A DNA stretch of 64,000 nt, from positions 27,768,001-27,832,000 of the forward strand of contig NC_064841.1 of NCBI RefSeq assembly GCF_024166365.1, in the 5' to 3' direction. The stretch comes from Elephas maximus indicus. Lineage: Eukaryota > Chordata > Mammalia > Proboscidea > Elephantidae. The notes below the pieces were generated by a model, which was not told the origin of the DNA, made no database searches, and saw only the letters and a program-made list of their open reading frames with translations. This document shows positions 34,923 through 47,645 of the stretch, in pieces. The translations under genes were made by a program, and so were the position numbers. Positions within the stretch are counted from its first letter, which is position 1, and each line of letters begins with the position of its first letter.

Positions 34923-34924
34923 AG

Positions 34925-35090
34925 AATGGTGAACAGAGCATTGACCCACCTTGGAGCTCCAGGAGGCCACCACTGACCACTGACTCATGGCGTGGCATTA
35001 GCAGGACCCTTATGCTCTCTGGGCTCTGGTTTCCACATCTGAAAATGAGAGGTTGGACTAGATGGTATCTTACATTCCCACCTATTTTTA
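34925..35090 (+). mobile_element. MIR-like fragment
   Basis: GGGCTCTGGTTTCCACATCTG followed by AAAATGAGAGGTTGGAC resembles the sense MIR 3' half. Boundaries uncertain. Confidence 0.4.
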
Positions 35091-36177
35091 TGTTCAACTG
35101 TTTCAGAATTATCATTGATTTTTATGTGACAAATTTTATTGTGAGAAGATGATCACTAGAACAGATGTGCTCTTATTTTTAACCTAACTGCCTTTGTCCC
35201 TTATCTCCAGAAGGCAGCAAAGGGATTGTCATTAGGCCTGGATGTCTAAAATCCCCCAGTATCCTTAACTGCTCCCCTTTCACAGACCAAAAAAATACCT
35301 CAGAGAATCCTCCAGGTCCAGCCTCCTGCCATGGTCCACTTCACACCTGCATGTTCATCCTGGGCTCTCCTGCCTGCTGCCCTATGCCTCCTACCTCATT
35401 TTGGTCTCTCTGGCAGCTCCAGACTGAACCACAATTTGGAGAATCTGGTACTCAACTTTGGCTTCCATTGGAGGCTAAAACAGTGCAGCTGTGTGTCTTA
35501 CCAGCCTCCCTTGGATCTATATTCTCCAGCCTACGGACCTGACCATTCCCAAACTCACCCAGGCCAGGAACACAGCTTGAGGACAAGTCCTAGAACCCCA
35601 ATTCACCAGAGAGGGGAGTCTGAACAAAAAAACTCACAGATCCACAGCTAGTAGATTTAAAATGACCTCTAAAGAATGAGCAGAGAAAAAAAAAAAAAGG
35701 CAAAAAGCCAAGGAGTAAAGAGGAAACCCACCACCCCAATGTGTAAAAGCGCTTATTCTGTATAGCCGCTGAACCCCATCTCCTTCCCAGCAGGCTGCTT
35801 TCATGTTCCCAGAAGCTTGGATGGTGGAGAGTTCTTCTCGTCGACAGCAGCCCCCTTGCTTTCATAAACACAGAAGAAATGTCAGCCGAGAGGACCAATT
35901 CACATTCTCTCAACCTTTCAGAAACTCTGGTTTAAGAATTAATTCACTCCACTGGGAAAACATGATTTTCATTTGTCATTTAAGGGTGTTGAAGGATAGG
36001 GATTAAATAACACACACACATATACTCAAAAAAAAAATTGATTTCTATAGAAATGCCCTTTTCCTGCAATGTTGTCCATTGATGTTCAATACACCAACAC
36101 ATAATTAGAAATGGCATTTTCCTGAGCTAGCACTGAAGTTACCATGGTAGGGACAATTTTTTTTATAGTCACCTGGG
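35091..36177. other. Unique sequence, no gene seen
   Basis: Contains overlapping open frames (35331-35651 plus; 35590-35913 minus) with no recognisable domain, no splice context that I can defend, and no repeat match. Confidence 0.45.
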
Positions 36178-36187
36178 AAAAGAATAA

Positions 36188-36390
36188 TGGAGCCCTGGTG
36201 GGGCAGTGGTTAAGTGCTTGGCTGCTAATGAAAAGGTCGGTGGTTGGAACCCACAAACTTGCATAATCCAAGTCGCTCTGTGGGAGTAAACATTACAGCC
36301 TTGGAAATCCTACAGGGAGTTCTTCTCTGTCCTATATATAGGGTTGCTCATCGACTCAATGGCAATGGGTTTGGTTTGGTGTAGGCAGGT
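36188..36390 (+). mobile_element. AfroSINE, type A, 9-bp duplication
   Basis: Starts TGGAGCCCTGGTGGGGCAGTG; the tail is diverged but ends GGCAATGGGTTTGGTTTGG. AAAGAATAA at 36179-36187 and 36391-36399 is a 9-bp duplication. Confidence 0.9.
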
Positions 36391-36439
36391 AAAGAATAAA
36401 GTATTGGACACCTGTGTACCTTGTTAGGTGCTAAACACT

Positions 36440-36596
36440 AAAAAAAAAAAAAAAATTTTTTTTTTTATAAGCACAGGGATTTTTTTTTTTTTTCCTAAAA
36501 AGGGGGGACTAGTGGAAAATAAAGCCTCCTGTCCTAGACCATGCCTCTCTACAAAGGTTTCCCATTTCAAAAAAAAAAAAATTTTTTTTTTTTTTT
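36440..36596. repeat. Cluster of A/T homopolymer palindromes
   Basis: A16T11 at 36440-36466, a T-run at 36481-36493 and A13T15 at 36569-36596. Confidence 0.85.
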
Positions 36597-36599
36597 AGG

Positions 36600-37385
36600 G
36601 GACTGTAAATTTATCGGAAAGCGTGGGAGCCTGAAACCTATCAAATGTCAGTGAGGAAGCAGTTGTGTTCCCGTGAGGATAGCCTGTGGAGCTGCAGGCC
36701 TCCCTTTCAGGGTTGTGGGTAAGTGCACAGTTATCAGCTAGCTCCTTTTCCCCTGTGCCTGTGTCTCATACATACTCCCTGTCTTTCATGTTGAGCCAAG
36801 CTGGACTCACAGCGTAACTCTTCTTTGAAGTTTTGAAAGAGAATTCACTTGCACAAAAATATCTCAGACTCTTTAAAGTTATCAAAAGGGAAACGAAAAA
36901 GCTGAATTTACATTGCACAACCCACCCTCCTCAATTTTTTAAAAATCTCTATTTTTTTTTTATTAGTTCAGTTTTCTAATGGCCCTTCTTTGAAAGTTTT
37001 TCCCACCAGAGGCATCTCCCTTGCACCCCAGGGCCCAAGATTACTGGCTATTCTCCCCTGCTAGCTGAATTCCTCCACCGTTGTTCATCCTTTCCTCTAT
37101 TTTGAAGAATGATTCAGTTTTACCCCAAACTTGGATAACCCAAACCATCATAACATCCAGCAAAAGTCCTCTGTCACATAAACCATAAATGCTAGAAACA
37201 CTGTCTGTTTAGGACCAGGCCCAGTGCCCAGCACATCGCAGATCTCAGAGTTGGTGGTATGAGTCTCCTCCAAAGCACTGCGTCCTTGAAATTAGGCTCT
37301 TTCACATCTACCACTGTTCTCCTTCCCCATATTGTTAATTGAAGTTCCAAGAAGCAAAAACTCCTAAAAGGTTAAGGCTGAGGAA
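36600..37385. other. Unique sequence, no gene seen
   Basis: No exon-like frame or repeat recognised. Confidence 0.5.
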
Positions 37386-37389
37386 GACC

Positions 37390-37556
37390 TTGGGGAACAA
37401 AGCTTCATCCCTTCACTTTACAGAGAGGATCAATAAGGCCCCAAGAAGGAGGGGGACTTGCCCAGAGTCACACTATTAGTGATGGAATTGAGACTACAGC
37501 CCAGATCTCCTGGTCCTCACCACTCCTAGCACTTTTTCCACTGCACCAGCAACTTT
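37390..37556 (-). mobile_element. MIR SINE
   Basis: CACTTTACAGAGAGGATCAA, TTGCCCAGAGTCACACTATTA and CAGCCCAGATCTCCTGG are in the order of the reversed MIR. Confidence 0.65.
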
Positions 37557-37627
37557 CAAAATATTTTTGACCACAGTCTACACTACAGTCAGAAAGACAT
37601 TTTACGTTTAAAAAAAAAAAAAAAAAT

Positions 37628-37829
37628 CAATTGCCAAAGAGTGAATTCTAGCTCATGGCACCTCCATGTGTGTCAGGGTAACACTGTGCTCCACAGGATT
37701 TCCAGTGGCTGATTGCTCGGAAGTAGATCAGCAGGACTTCCTTCCAAGGCACCTCTGGGTAGATTTTAAACCTCCAGCCTTTCAGTTAGCAACCGAATGT
37801 GTTAACCATTTGCACCACCCGGGGACTCC
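37628..37829 (-). mobile_element. AfroSINE, type B
   Basis: The plus strand shows reversed tail AATTGCCAAAGAGTGAATTC, GAAGTAGATCAGCAGGACTTC and reversed head TTTGCACCACCCGGGGACTCC. An A-run (37610-37626) lies before the tail. Confidence 0.85.
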
Positions 37830-37835
37830 CAATTT

Positions 37836-38250
37836 ACATTAGGCCCCAGAATACACATATGTATATAAGTATATAACAATACTTATCCTTGCTACATGTG
37901 ATGCACTGTGACATTTTCTATTCTGTTCTACCATATTTCAGTTTTTAAATGTTGGTCATGGCTCTCTAAATTGATTTCAGGCCTCACTAATGGGTTCTAA
38001 CAAGCAGTTGGAAAAACACTGTACTATAACCCACTATCAATATCGTTTGAAGTCAGGGAGGGTTCTATAGAGTAGTTAAAGCTTGTGTTGAAACTTCATA
38101 TACACGCAGGATAAGTCAAGATAAGTAGATGAGATGGAGCAAGGGCGAGGAATTGTGCTGGTTAATATCATGCACGTGTATATCTCCTTAGATAAATTAC
38201 TTGAAGATATTAAGAGAATAGCCAATGAAAGCCCGATGGATTACAGAATA
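37836..38250. other. Unassigned sequence
   Basis: No gene or repeat recognised. Confidence 0.45.
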
Positions 38251-38254
38251 TTGT

Positions 38255-38490
38255 CTGAGACTTTGACTCACTTACTTTGGACACCTCATTAGGAGGGACT
38301 GATTGCTGGAGAAGGATATAATGTTTGGTAGAGTGGAGAACCAGTGAAGGGAAGGGAAACCAGTGTCTGCAAAAATGAACTCAATTACACCAGTGATCAT
38401 GAGGATGGCATATGGTTGGGCACAATTTTGCTGTTATGCCTGGGGTCACCATGAGTCAGAGCTATCTCGATAGCAACTAAAAACAATGCC
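38255..38490 (+). mobile_element. RTE LINE 3' end fragment
   Basis: Carries ACTTTGGACACCTCATTAGG, GATCATGAGGATGGCATATGG and the terminal CACCATGAGTCAGAGC-type tail, in the order of the RTE 3' region (compare 63180-63400). Confidence 0.8.
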
Positions 38491-39694
38491 AAAGTTGTTC
38501 TTTGCCTAGCCTCATGAAGCCTCATGCAGGGAATGAGCAGATTAGTGTGCAGACAGAGTCTAAAGGGACCACTGTGCAGATTTCTCTATGCAGCCCTCTT
38601 CTCTCTGGTACTCAGCTCAGTGAGATGGTCATAATGTGCTTGAGTTTCCATCCTTGTGCCACAGTCTGAAAGTGCCTGCGGGCAGAAAGCCCGGTGATCC
38701 TTGGGCTCATTTTGTTTGTTCCCTTTCTCTCAGGGATCACAACAACTGCCTGTTGTTCAACATCTGAAAAAAGTAATTTCGTAAATACATTTCAATTGTT
38801 TACAGTGGAAGGACTAGTCCAGCACGTGGTTGGAATAGGAAGTTATGTTAGTTGATTTAAATCTGCACTCAACCTTAACTGAGAGTATACTCCAAGGATT
38901 TGTCATAACTTTAAAAGACCTACTGCAAGTGCTCCTGTTATAGCTTTTCTAGATCAACAAAAAAGACCTCGTCAATTAACCTAATTAAATGCTAAAAATA
39001 AATTTTTCTCTGGTGGAATGGGTGGTGTCCAAGATGTTCAGTCTCTCTGGAAATGTTTTATCAGCACTTGAGCTGGCCTGAATAAAACATCAGTATCTAG
39101 TGAGCTCAATAATCCATACCCCTTTACTGGCCCCTTAGATTTGGCGTCCCAAAGTACTCCTTTTTTCATTGGCAGTCCTGAGGAATGTTGTTAATGAACT
39201 CTAATGAGGAAGTTAGCTGAATCTTACAGCTAGGACTTTATCACATTTACCTTAAATGAAACTCCCATGAAAGATATGTTTTGGGCATATGATAGAAAAA
39301 TAATTTGGACTTCACAAAGCTTACAAGAACAGGTGGCATGACTGTTGCTGATAAATGTTTATCTGTGTAACGGAATTCTGTTCGACTCTTGATTTGATTG
39401 TTATATGGAAGCTAGTTTGTGGGAGAGGAGACTTCAAGCCCTCAATTCCTTCTAAATATTGGACACTGCCAAAGAAAACTTAATTTCTATAAACAGCCAA
39501 ATAAGTCAGTTCACAACACCCATTAGAGTGCTGAATAGTTGGAATTTTTCATCTTTCATTTAGATCCTTTGGGCTCTGTAAATTATAGATGCATCAACTT
39601 GGCAATGACTAGTTATTTTTTTCCTTTATAATTTTGTTATAGAGCCAGAAGGGGATATAGAAGTTTTAGAGACCTGTGACTAATATCTAGGCCA
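38491..39694. other. Unique sequence, no gene seen
   Basis: No exon-like frame. Part (about 38730-38830) may be very old repeat, unproven. Confidence 0.45.
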
Positions 39695-39702
39695 GTATAC
39701 TG

Positions 39703-39746
39703 TCCTATAGGGTCGCTATGAGTCGGAATCAACTCGATGGCAGTGG
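39703..39746 (+). mobile_element. Minimal 44-bp AfroSINE tail insertion, 8-bp duplication
   Basis: Only the last 44 bases of the SINE are present (TCCTATAGGGTCGCTATGAG to GATGGCAGTGG), almost without change. GTATACTG flanks it at 39695-39702 and 39747-39754. A complete insertion event of a severely 5'-truncated SINE is the simplest reading. Confidence 0.85.
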
Positions 39747-39754
39747 GTATACTG

Positions 39755-40252
39755 GACAAGTTCTAAATACATTGATTTCTTCAGCCATTCTTCCTTGTCT
39801 GAGATAATGTGCTCAGAGGAGTGAATAATCACTTGTATACTCAGAGGATGCCATACTTTCATCTTAACTTTGTTTGAAATCCTTGCCTCAAATATTATCC
39901 TCCATCTTTACATATCTTTTATTCTCCAACCCACAGCACCTAATGTTTTTTGAATAATATTTTGTTGCAAACAAACTTAAGAAAATTTGGGCACGGCCAA
40001 GTCTTATCTCTTTTATTTTTTAGTAGATAATGGTAGTCATTGAAAAAGTTTGAGGGGGCGTGAAAGTCACCTACTCACCACAACTTTGCTACTGGATTTT
40101 AATGAAAGCTAGTATCAGACCAAATTTTTTGACACAGCCATTTATAAAACAAACTTTCCTTTGCAAGCACAAAATGGTACCTACATTTTGTTCTGAAAAG
40201 ATTGCTGAACTCCAAGTTCTCTGTCCTTTTAGGTGCCAGAATTATCATCTTA
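39755..40252. other. Unassigned sequence
   Basis: AT-rich; the 68-codon frame at 40060-40266 has no family resemblance. Confidence 0.45.
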
Positions 40253-40450
40253 GAGTCTCTGGGTAGTACAAACAGTATTTATGCTTGGCTGCAAACTGCT
40301 GTTAGTAGTTCAAGTCCTTCCAGAGATGTCTTGGAAGAAAGGCCTGGCATTACTTCCAAAATATCAGCCATTGAAAACCCTATGGAACGCAGTTGTACTT
40401 TGACACACATGCGGTTGTTATGAGTAGGAATTGACTTGCCAGCAGCTGGA
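40253..40450 (+). mobile_element. AfroSINE, type B
   Basis: TCTCTGGGTAGTACAAACAG head, TTCAAGTCCTTCCAG B-box region, GACACACATGCGGTTGTTATG and AATTGACTTGCCAGCAGCTGG tail. Confidence 0.85.
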
Positions 40451-40670
40451 CCATCATCTTATAGGAAAGATTCACTTGAAGAAAATGCAACAACATTCCA
40501 TTTACCCTTCTAGTCAGCATCAGGCAGCCAGAAGTCCTAAGGGCTGAACACAGAAATCCAATGGCTGGATACATAACTAATGAGAGACCAAGACTTTGGC
40601 ACTATCCCTATAGATAAATGCTACAGAAGTTGCTAGATTCATATATTCTTTTCATGTAAGAAGCATTTCC

Positions 40671-40688
40671 AAAATACTGGCTTTTAGC
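40671..40688. repeat. Target-site duplication of plus-strand L1, copy 1
   Basis: AAAATACTGGCTTTTAGC, 16 of 18 identical to 47646-47663. Confidence 0.75.
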
Positions 40689-41118
40689 ACAGATCTCTGC
40701 AGGACTGTCACGGACCCCCTAGATTCCTGGACCCTGCCCTGTGCCATCCCCCAGTCCCACCCAGCTGAGAATCACATTACCATGCAGAACCGGCTCTGCC
40801 CTGCATGCCACCCCCAGACCCACCCTGCCAGGTTCAGTTCGTGCCACAGACAAATGACCCACCCCATAATTTCCCCCTCCCACTGGACCAGTGCTGCTGC
40901 ACCATAGGTCCTGCCCACCTGGACAAAGTGGTGAAAACTACTGTGCCCACAAATGAGCAAGCAACAAAGCATACCCAGCCCGCCTGCTGGAAATAACCAA
41001 ATATAACAAAAAGCAGGATGAAACAAACAAATCTACAATCAATAAATGAAGAAAATAATTCCCAAATACCTCAGAGACAGCTGGAAATATCAAAACATAT
41101 TAAAAATAACAGGACAGG

Positions 41119-42115
41119 ATGGCTCTAGAATGTGACCAAAATAAAACACCAAATGACCTTCTGGTAGAAGAAAAGGCACGGAACTACCTGACAAGGAATT
41201 CAACAGTCTAACATTTAGGACTCTCCAAGAGACTAGGAAAGAGATCAAGAAAAACACAGGTAAAACTAAGTTAAAAATAGACAAAATCATGAAAAATACA
41301 AACAAAATCAGGGAAAACACAGACAAAGCAATGGAAGAATTCAGAAAATAATACAAGACCAAAACATCAAAATAAATAAACAATTGGAAATCATACAAAA
41401 ACAACAATTAGAAATCCAAAGAAGAACAACAAAATTTCAGAAATGGACAATGCAATAGAAGTTTTAAGGAGCAAATCTGAAACAATGGAAGATAGGATCA
41501 GTGAAATTGAAGACGAATTCATGGATACCAATTTGAGGAAAGAATGAAGAAAATTTAAGAACTATGTGAGATACAATCAAGAGCAAAAATTTGCATGTGA
41601 TCAGTGTTCCAGCACAGGGAAAGAAAGTGGAAAACACAGAGAGGATCACTGAAGGTTTGCTTAGAGAAAACATCCCTAATATCATGAAAAATGAAAAGCT
41701 GACCATCCAAGAAACTCCGTGAGTCCCATATAGGATAGATCCCAAAAGAAAGTCACCAAGATGTATCATAATCACACTTGCCAAAGATAAAGACAAAGAA
41801 AGAATCCTGTGAATGGCTTGAGAAAAACGAAAAGTCATATACAAAGGGGAAACAATAAGACTAATCACTGATTACTCCACAGAAACCATGCAGGAAAGAA
41901 GACAATGGGGATGACATATATAAAACCTTGAAAGAAAAAAATTGCCAACCAAAAATAATATATCCTGCAAAACTCTCAAATAGGATGGCAAAATTAGGAC
42001 ATTTCCAGATAAACATAAATTAAGGGAATGCATAAAAACCAAACCAAACTTACAAGAATTATTAAAGGGAGCCCTCCGAAAAGAGAACCAACAATGCCAG
42101 ACAACAAGAATCTAG
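41119..42115 (+). pseudogene. L1 ORF1 remnant
   Basis: Starts ATG at 41119 with MALECDQNKTPNDL, stops after about 33 codons, and resumes in other frames. The last part is readable as LRECIKTKPNLQELLKGALR before TAG at 42113. The span is not a multiple of three, consistent with indels. Confidence 0.7.
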
Positions 42116-44114
42116 GACACGAGATAGCATCAGACAGATACCATACTAGATAATGAACAATCAAGGATAAAACAAAACAAAGATTTACAACAAGGAACCA
42201 GAGGCATCAATCTGTAAATGACGATGTCTGAGCAATAAAAGGGGGAGTAAATAGTGTAGGTATAGGACTTTCAAATGGAGATGAAGTCAAGATCATACCA
42301 AGTAATAAAAAGACTGGTCCAAACTTAGGAAGATAAGGGTAAATTTAAGGTTAACAAAACTACTCATCAAAACAAAGAAGAAAAACATAAAGACTCGGTA
42401 AACAAAAAATCTACTCAAATGAAAGAAACAAAAAGAATTTTTTTTTCTCAGCACAGGAGAGTAAGAGGAAGAAAGAAAATGTCAGCCCACAAAAACAAAA
42501 GCACTACAAAATGACAGCAATAAACTCACACATACTGACAATCACACTGAATGTAAATGGCTTAAATACACCCATAAAAAGACAATAACAGAATGGATTA
42601 AAAAAACAGACCCATGAATAGGCTGTCTATAAGAGACACACCTTAGAAATAAAGACATAAGCATATTAAAAATCAAAGGATGGGAAAATATATATCAAGC
42701 AAACAGCAACCAAAAAAGTACAGGAGTAGCAGTACTAATCTCAGATAAAATAGACTTGAAGGCCAAATCCACCTTAAAAGACAAGGAAGAACATTATATA
42801 ATGGTTAAAGGGACAACCTGCAATGACGACATAACAATAATAAATACATAGACACTCAACCACAGGGCTCCAAAATACATAAAACAAACTCTAATAGCAT
42901 TGAATATAGAAATTGAGAGTTCTGCAATAATAGTAGGAGACTTAACACAACACTCTTGATAAAGGACAGAACATCTAGAAAGAAATTTAACAAAGATACA
43001 GAAGATCTAAAGACCACCAAATCAACAAACTTGACCTCACAGACATATATAGAACACTCCACCCAAGAGAGGAAAGTATACATTCTTTTCCAGTGCACAT
43101 GGATCATTCTCCAGAATAGACCACATCATAGGCCACAAAGCAACCCTTAACAAAATCCAAAACTCTGAGATAATACAAAGCATCTTCTCTAATCACGATG
43201 CCATAAAAGTAGAAATTCATAACTGGAAGAGCAAGGAAAAAAAATCAAAGAAATGGAAATTGAGCAACACCTTGCTTAAAAAAACACTGGGTAACAGAAG
43301 AAATCAAAGATGGAATCTAAAAATTCGTAAAATCAAATAAGAATGAAAACATACCAAAACCTTTCAGACACAGCAAAGGCAGTCCTCAGAGGTCAATTTA
43401 TAGCAATAGATGCATATATTAAAAAAGTAGAAAGGGATAAAATCAAGATGTTAGCTTTAAAAATTGAACAATAGAAAGAACTGCAATAAATAAATAAATA
43501 AATAAGCCCACGGCCACCAGATGAAAGGAAATAATAAAGATCAGAGCAGAAATAAATGAAATAGAGAGTAGAAAACAGTAGAATCAACATAACCAAAAGT
43601 TGGTTCTTTGAAAGGATCAACAAAATCAACAAACCATTAGCCAAATTGACAAAAGAAAAACAGGAGAGAAAGCATATAGTCCAAATAAGAAATGAAATGG
43701 GGGACATTAGAACACCGAACTGAAATGTAAGGATAATAACAGAGTACTATGAAAAACTGTACTCCAACAAATTTGAAAACCTAAAGAAACGGACAACTTT
43801 CTAGAAACACACTACCTACCTAAACTAACACAAATTCTGAGGTAGAAAACCTGAATAGACACATAGCAAGAGAAGAGACTGAAAAGGCAAAAAAAAAAAA
43901 AAAAAAAAAAAAAATTCCAACAAAATCCTGGCTCAGATGGGTTCACTGGAGAAGTCTACCAAACATTCAGAGAAGAGTTCACACCAGTACTACTCAAATT
44001 ATTTCAGAACATAGAAAAGGAAGGGATACTTCTGAAATCATTCTATTAAGCCAGCATAACCCTGATACCAAAACCAGGCAAAGACACCACAAAAAAAGAA
44101 AATTACAGACCACT

Positions 44115-44152
44115 AGTCGGAATCAACTCGATGGCAGTGGGTTAGTGGGTTA
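44115..44152 (+). mobile_element. Minimal AfroSINE tail fragment in L1 ORF2
   Basis: About 36 bases (AGTCGGAATCAACTCGATGG and GGGTTAGTGGGTT) interrupt L1 sequence that is continuous in the minus-strand copy. Only a TA dinucleotide could be a duplication. Confidence 0.7.
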
Positions 44153-44663
44153 TCTCTTATGAATATAGATGTAAAAATTCTCAACAAAATTCTAGCCAAT
44201 AGAATTCAGCATTATATCAAAAAAATAACACACCCCGACCAAGTGGGATTCATACCAGATATGCAAGGATGGTTCAAGATTAGAAAATCAATCAACGTAA
44301 TCCACCACACAAATAAAACAAAAGGATCACATTGATCATCTCAATCAATGCAGAAAAGGCATTTGCTAGAGTCCAACAATAAATACTCTCATATAAAATA
44401 GTAATAGAAGGGAAATTCCTCAACATAATAAATGGCATCTATACAAAACCAACAGTCAACATCATTCTCAATGGAGAGAGACTGAAAACATTCCCCCTGA
44501 AACAGGGATAAGACAAGAATACCTTTTATCATTACTCCTATTTAACATTGTACTGGAAGTACTAGCTAGAGCAATACAGCAAGAAAAAGAAATAAAGGGC
44601 ATCCACATTGGTAAGGAGGAAGTAAAACTATCCTTATTGTAGGTGATATGACATTATAAGTAC

Positions 44664-44810
44664 CAAAACCAAACCAAACCCACTGTCACTGAGTCAATTC
44701 CGACTCATAGCGGCCCTACACGATACAGTAAAACTGCTGCATAGGGTTTCCAAGGACTGGCTGGTGGATTCAAACTGCCAATTGTTTGCTTAGCAGCTGA
44801 GTTCTTGAGA
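44664..44810 (-). mobile_element. AfroSINE, 5'-truncated, in L1 ORF2
   Basis: The plus strand has reversed tail CACTGTCACTGAGTCAATTCC, body GCATAGGGTTTCCAAGG and TTAGCAGCTGAG; the head is missing. Flanked by L1 ORF2. Confidence 0.85.
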
Positions 44811-46035
44811 ACCCTAAAGACTCCACAAGAAAACTACTGGAATTAATAGAAAGTTTCAGCAGAGCAGTAAGATACAAGACAAACATAAGAAAATCAGTTG
44901 GATTCCTATACACCAATAAAGGGAACTACGAGAAGGAGATCAGAAAAGCAATACCATTTATAAAAAAAAAAGCCCTTAAAAAAATAAAATATTTAGGAAT
45001 AAATATAAACAGGGATGTAAAAGACCTATACAAAGAAAACTATAAAATACTACTAAAGAAACCAAAAAAGACCAACATAAATGAGAAAACATACTATGCT
45101 CATGCTCATGGATAAGTGTACTCAACATTGTGAAAATGTCAATTCTACACAAAGCAATCTACAAGTACAATGCAATGCAATCCCCATCCAAATACCAAGA
45201 GCATTCTTTAACCAGATAGAAAAACTAATCATTAACTTTATAAGGCAAGGAAAGCTGCCCTGGATAAGTAAAGCATTATTGAAGAAGAAGAAAGTAGGAG
45301 GCCTCACACTACCTGATCTTAGAACCTACTATACAGCTATGGTAGTACAATGACAGGCACATTGACCAATGGAACTGAATTGAGAACCCAGATGTAAATC
45401 CATCCACCTACCATCATCTGATCTTTGACAAAGGCCAAAAGTCCATTAAATGGGAAAAAGACAGCCTTTTAAACAAAAGGTGCTGGCAAAACTGTGTGTC
45501 CATCTGTAAAAATATGAAACAGGACCCATACTTTATACCATTCACAAAAACTAATTCAAAATGGATCAAAGACCTAAATACAAACCAAAAGCAATAAAGA
45601 TCGTGGAAGAAAAAATAGGGTTAACACTAGGGGCCCTAATATATGGCATAAAATAGGATCAAATCATAACCAACAATATACAAACACCAGAAGATAAGCT
45701 GGATAACTGGAATCTTCTAAAAATTAAACACTTATGCTCATCAAAAGCCTTCACCAAAAGAGTAAAAAGAGAACCTAAAGGCTGGAAAAAAATTTTTTTG
45801 ACTATGACATATCAGGCAAAGATCTTACCTCTAAAATCTATGGGAAAATCTAATACCTCTACAACAAAAAGACAAATTATCCAATTAAAAAATGGACAAA
45901 GAATATGAACAGACATTTCATCAAAGAAGACATTCAGGTGGCTAACAGACACATGAAGAAATGCTTGTGATCACTAGACATTAAAAAAATGCAAATCAAA
46001 ACTACAATGAGATACTATCTCACCCTGATATTACA

Positions 46036-46204
46036 AACCAAAAAACCAAACCCAGTGCCTTCGAGTCGATTCTGACTCACAGCGACCCTGTAGGGCAGAG
46101 TAGAACTGCCCCATAGAGTTTCCAAGGAGCACCTGGAGGATTCTAATCGCCAACCCTTTGGTTAGCAGCCATAGCACTTAACCACTACGCCACCAGGGTT
46201 TCCC
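46036..46204 (-). mobile_element. AfroSINE, type A, in L1 ORF2, 13-bp duplication
   Basis: CCCTGATATTACA at 46023-46035 and 46205-46217 bounds the SINE exactly. The plus strand reads GTGCCTTCGAGTCGATTC through to CACTACGCCACCAGGG. Several CpGs survive, so it is among the younger SINEs here. Confidence 0.95.
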
Positions 46205-47645
46205 CCCTGATATTACATTAATCAAAAAAACAGAAAATAACAAATGTTGGAGAGGTTGCTGGGAAATTGGTACTCTTATGCACTGCTGGTGAGAAATGCA
46301 AAATGCACAACCATTTTGGAAAATGATATGGTGCTTCATTTAAAAGTTAGAAATAAAAAAGTGATCCAACAATTCTACTCCTCGGAACATATCCTAGAGA
46401 AATAAGAGCTGTAAGATGAATAGACATATTTACATCCATGTTCATTGCAGCATTATTCACAATAGCAAAATGATGGAAACAACCTAAGTGCCCATCAACA
46501 GATGAATGGATAAACAAACTATGGTACATACACACAATGGAATACTATGCAAAGATAAAGAATAATGATGAATCCGCAAAACATCTCACAACATGGATGA
46601 ATCTCGAGGGCATTATGCTGAGTGAAATAAGTCAATCAGGAAAGGAAAAATACTATATAAGACCACTGTTATAAGAACTCATGAAAAGATTTATATACAG
46701 GAAAACAAAAACAATATCCGATGGTTACAAGGAAAGGGAGGGGTGAGGAGGAAAAAACACTAACTAGACCATAGAAAAGTGATAACCCTAGTGAAGGGTA
46801 AGACAGTACACAACACTGGAGAATTCAGCACAACTTGAACAAGGCAAAGTCATAGAAACTTCATAGACACGCCCAAACTCTGAAGGACTGAGTTACTAGG
46901 CTGAGGGCTGGGGACAATGGTCTCCGGAGACATCTAGCTCAATTGGCATAACATAGCTTATAAAGACAATGTTCTCCATCCTACTTTGGTGAGTAGCGTC
47001 TGAGGTCTTAAAAGCTTGTGAGTGGCTATCTAAGATACATCTACTGGTCTCACCCTGTCTGGAACAAAGGAGTATGAAGAAAACCAAAGACACAAGGGAA
47101 AGATTAGTCCCAAGGACTAATGGACCACAACTACCACAGCCTCCACCAGACTGAGTTCAGAACAATTAGATGGTGCCCAGCTGCCACCACCGACTTCTCT
47201 GAAAGGAATCACAATAGAGGGTGCCAGACAGAGCGGGAGAAAAATGTATGACAAAATTCAAATTCACAAAAAATTACCAGTCTGACAGAGACTGGAGAAA
47301 CCCCGAGAGTATGGCTCCCAGACACCCTTTTAACTCAGTACATATGTCACTCTTAAAGTTCATCTTTTATCCAAAGATCAGACAGGCTTTAAAAAAAAAA
47401 ATGATAACACGTATATATGAGCCTAAATGGGCACACCAGCCCAAAAGCAAGGATGAGAAGGCAGGAAGGGATGGAAAAGCTGAACAAATTGAAACGGGAA
47501 ACCTGAGGTCGAGAAGGTGATGGTGTTGACACATTGTGGAGGTTGGCAATCAGTGTCACAAAATAATTTGTGTATTTATTGTTTAATGAGAAACTAATTT
47601 GCTCTGTAAACTTTCATCTAAACCACAACTTAAAAAAAGAAAAAG

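Larger units (their letters stand above)
42511..46674 (+). pseudogene. L1 ORF2 remnant
   Basis: Begins ATG at 42511 (MTAINSHILTITLNVNGLN) and ends TAA at 46672-46674, with many stops and three SINE-derived insertions. RT sequence is recognisable from about 44160 ([20 protein letters not shown]). The C-terminal piece at 45081-45353 is still open over 90 codons (KKKVGGLTLPDLRTYYTAMV). An A-run of about 25 sits at 43890-43914 and (AAAT)n at 43485-43505. Confidence 0.8.
40689..47645 (+). mobile_element. Full-length L1 LINE, older copy with nested SINEs
   Basis: The element spans 6,957 bp between an 18-bp duplication with two mismatches. Order: GC-rich 5'UTR (40689-41118), ORF1 region (41119-42115), a 395-bp spacer, ORF2 (42511-46674), 3'UTR (46675-47645) with an A-rich tail. 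Two SINEs (44664-44810, 46036-46204) and one SINE tail (44115-44152) are inserted. ORFs are riddled with stops. The 3'UTR is of the older subfamily also seen at 28035. More decayed than the 17.7-25.3 kb copy. Confidence 0.9.

Noticed and set aside
35331..35651. 106-codon plus-strand frame with a hydrophobic start resembling a signal peptide
   Set aside because: No family resemblance, no supporting splice or promoter context, and it overlaps another open frame on the opposite strand (35590-35913).
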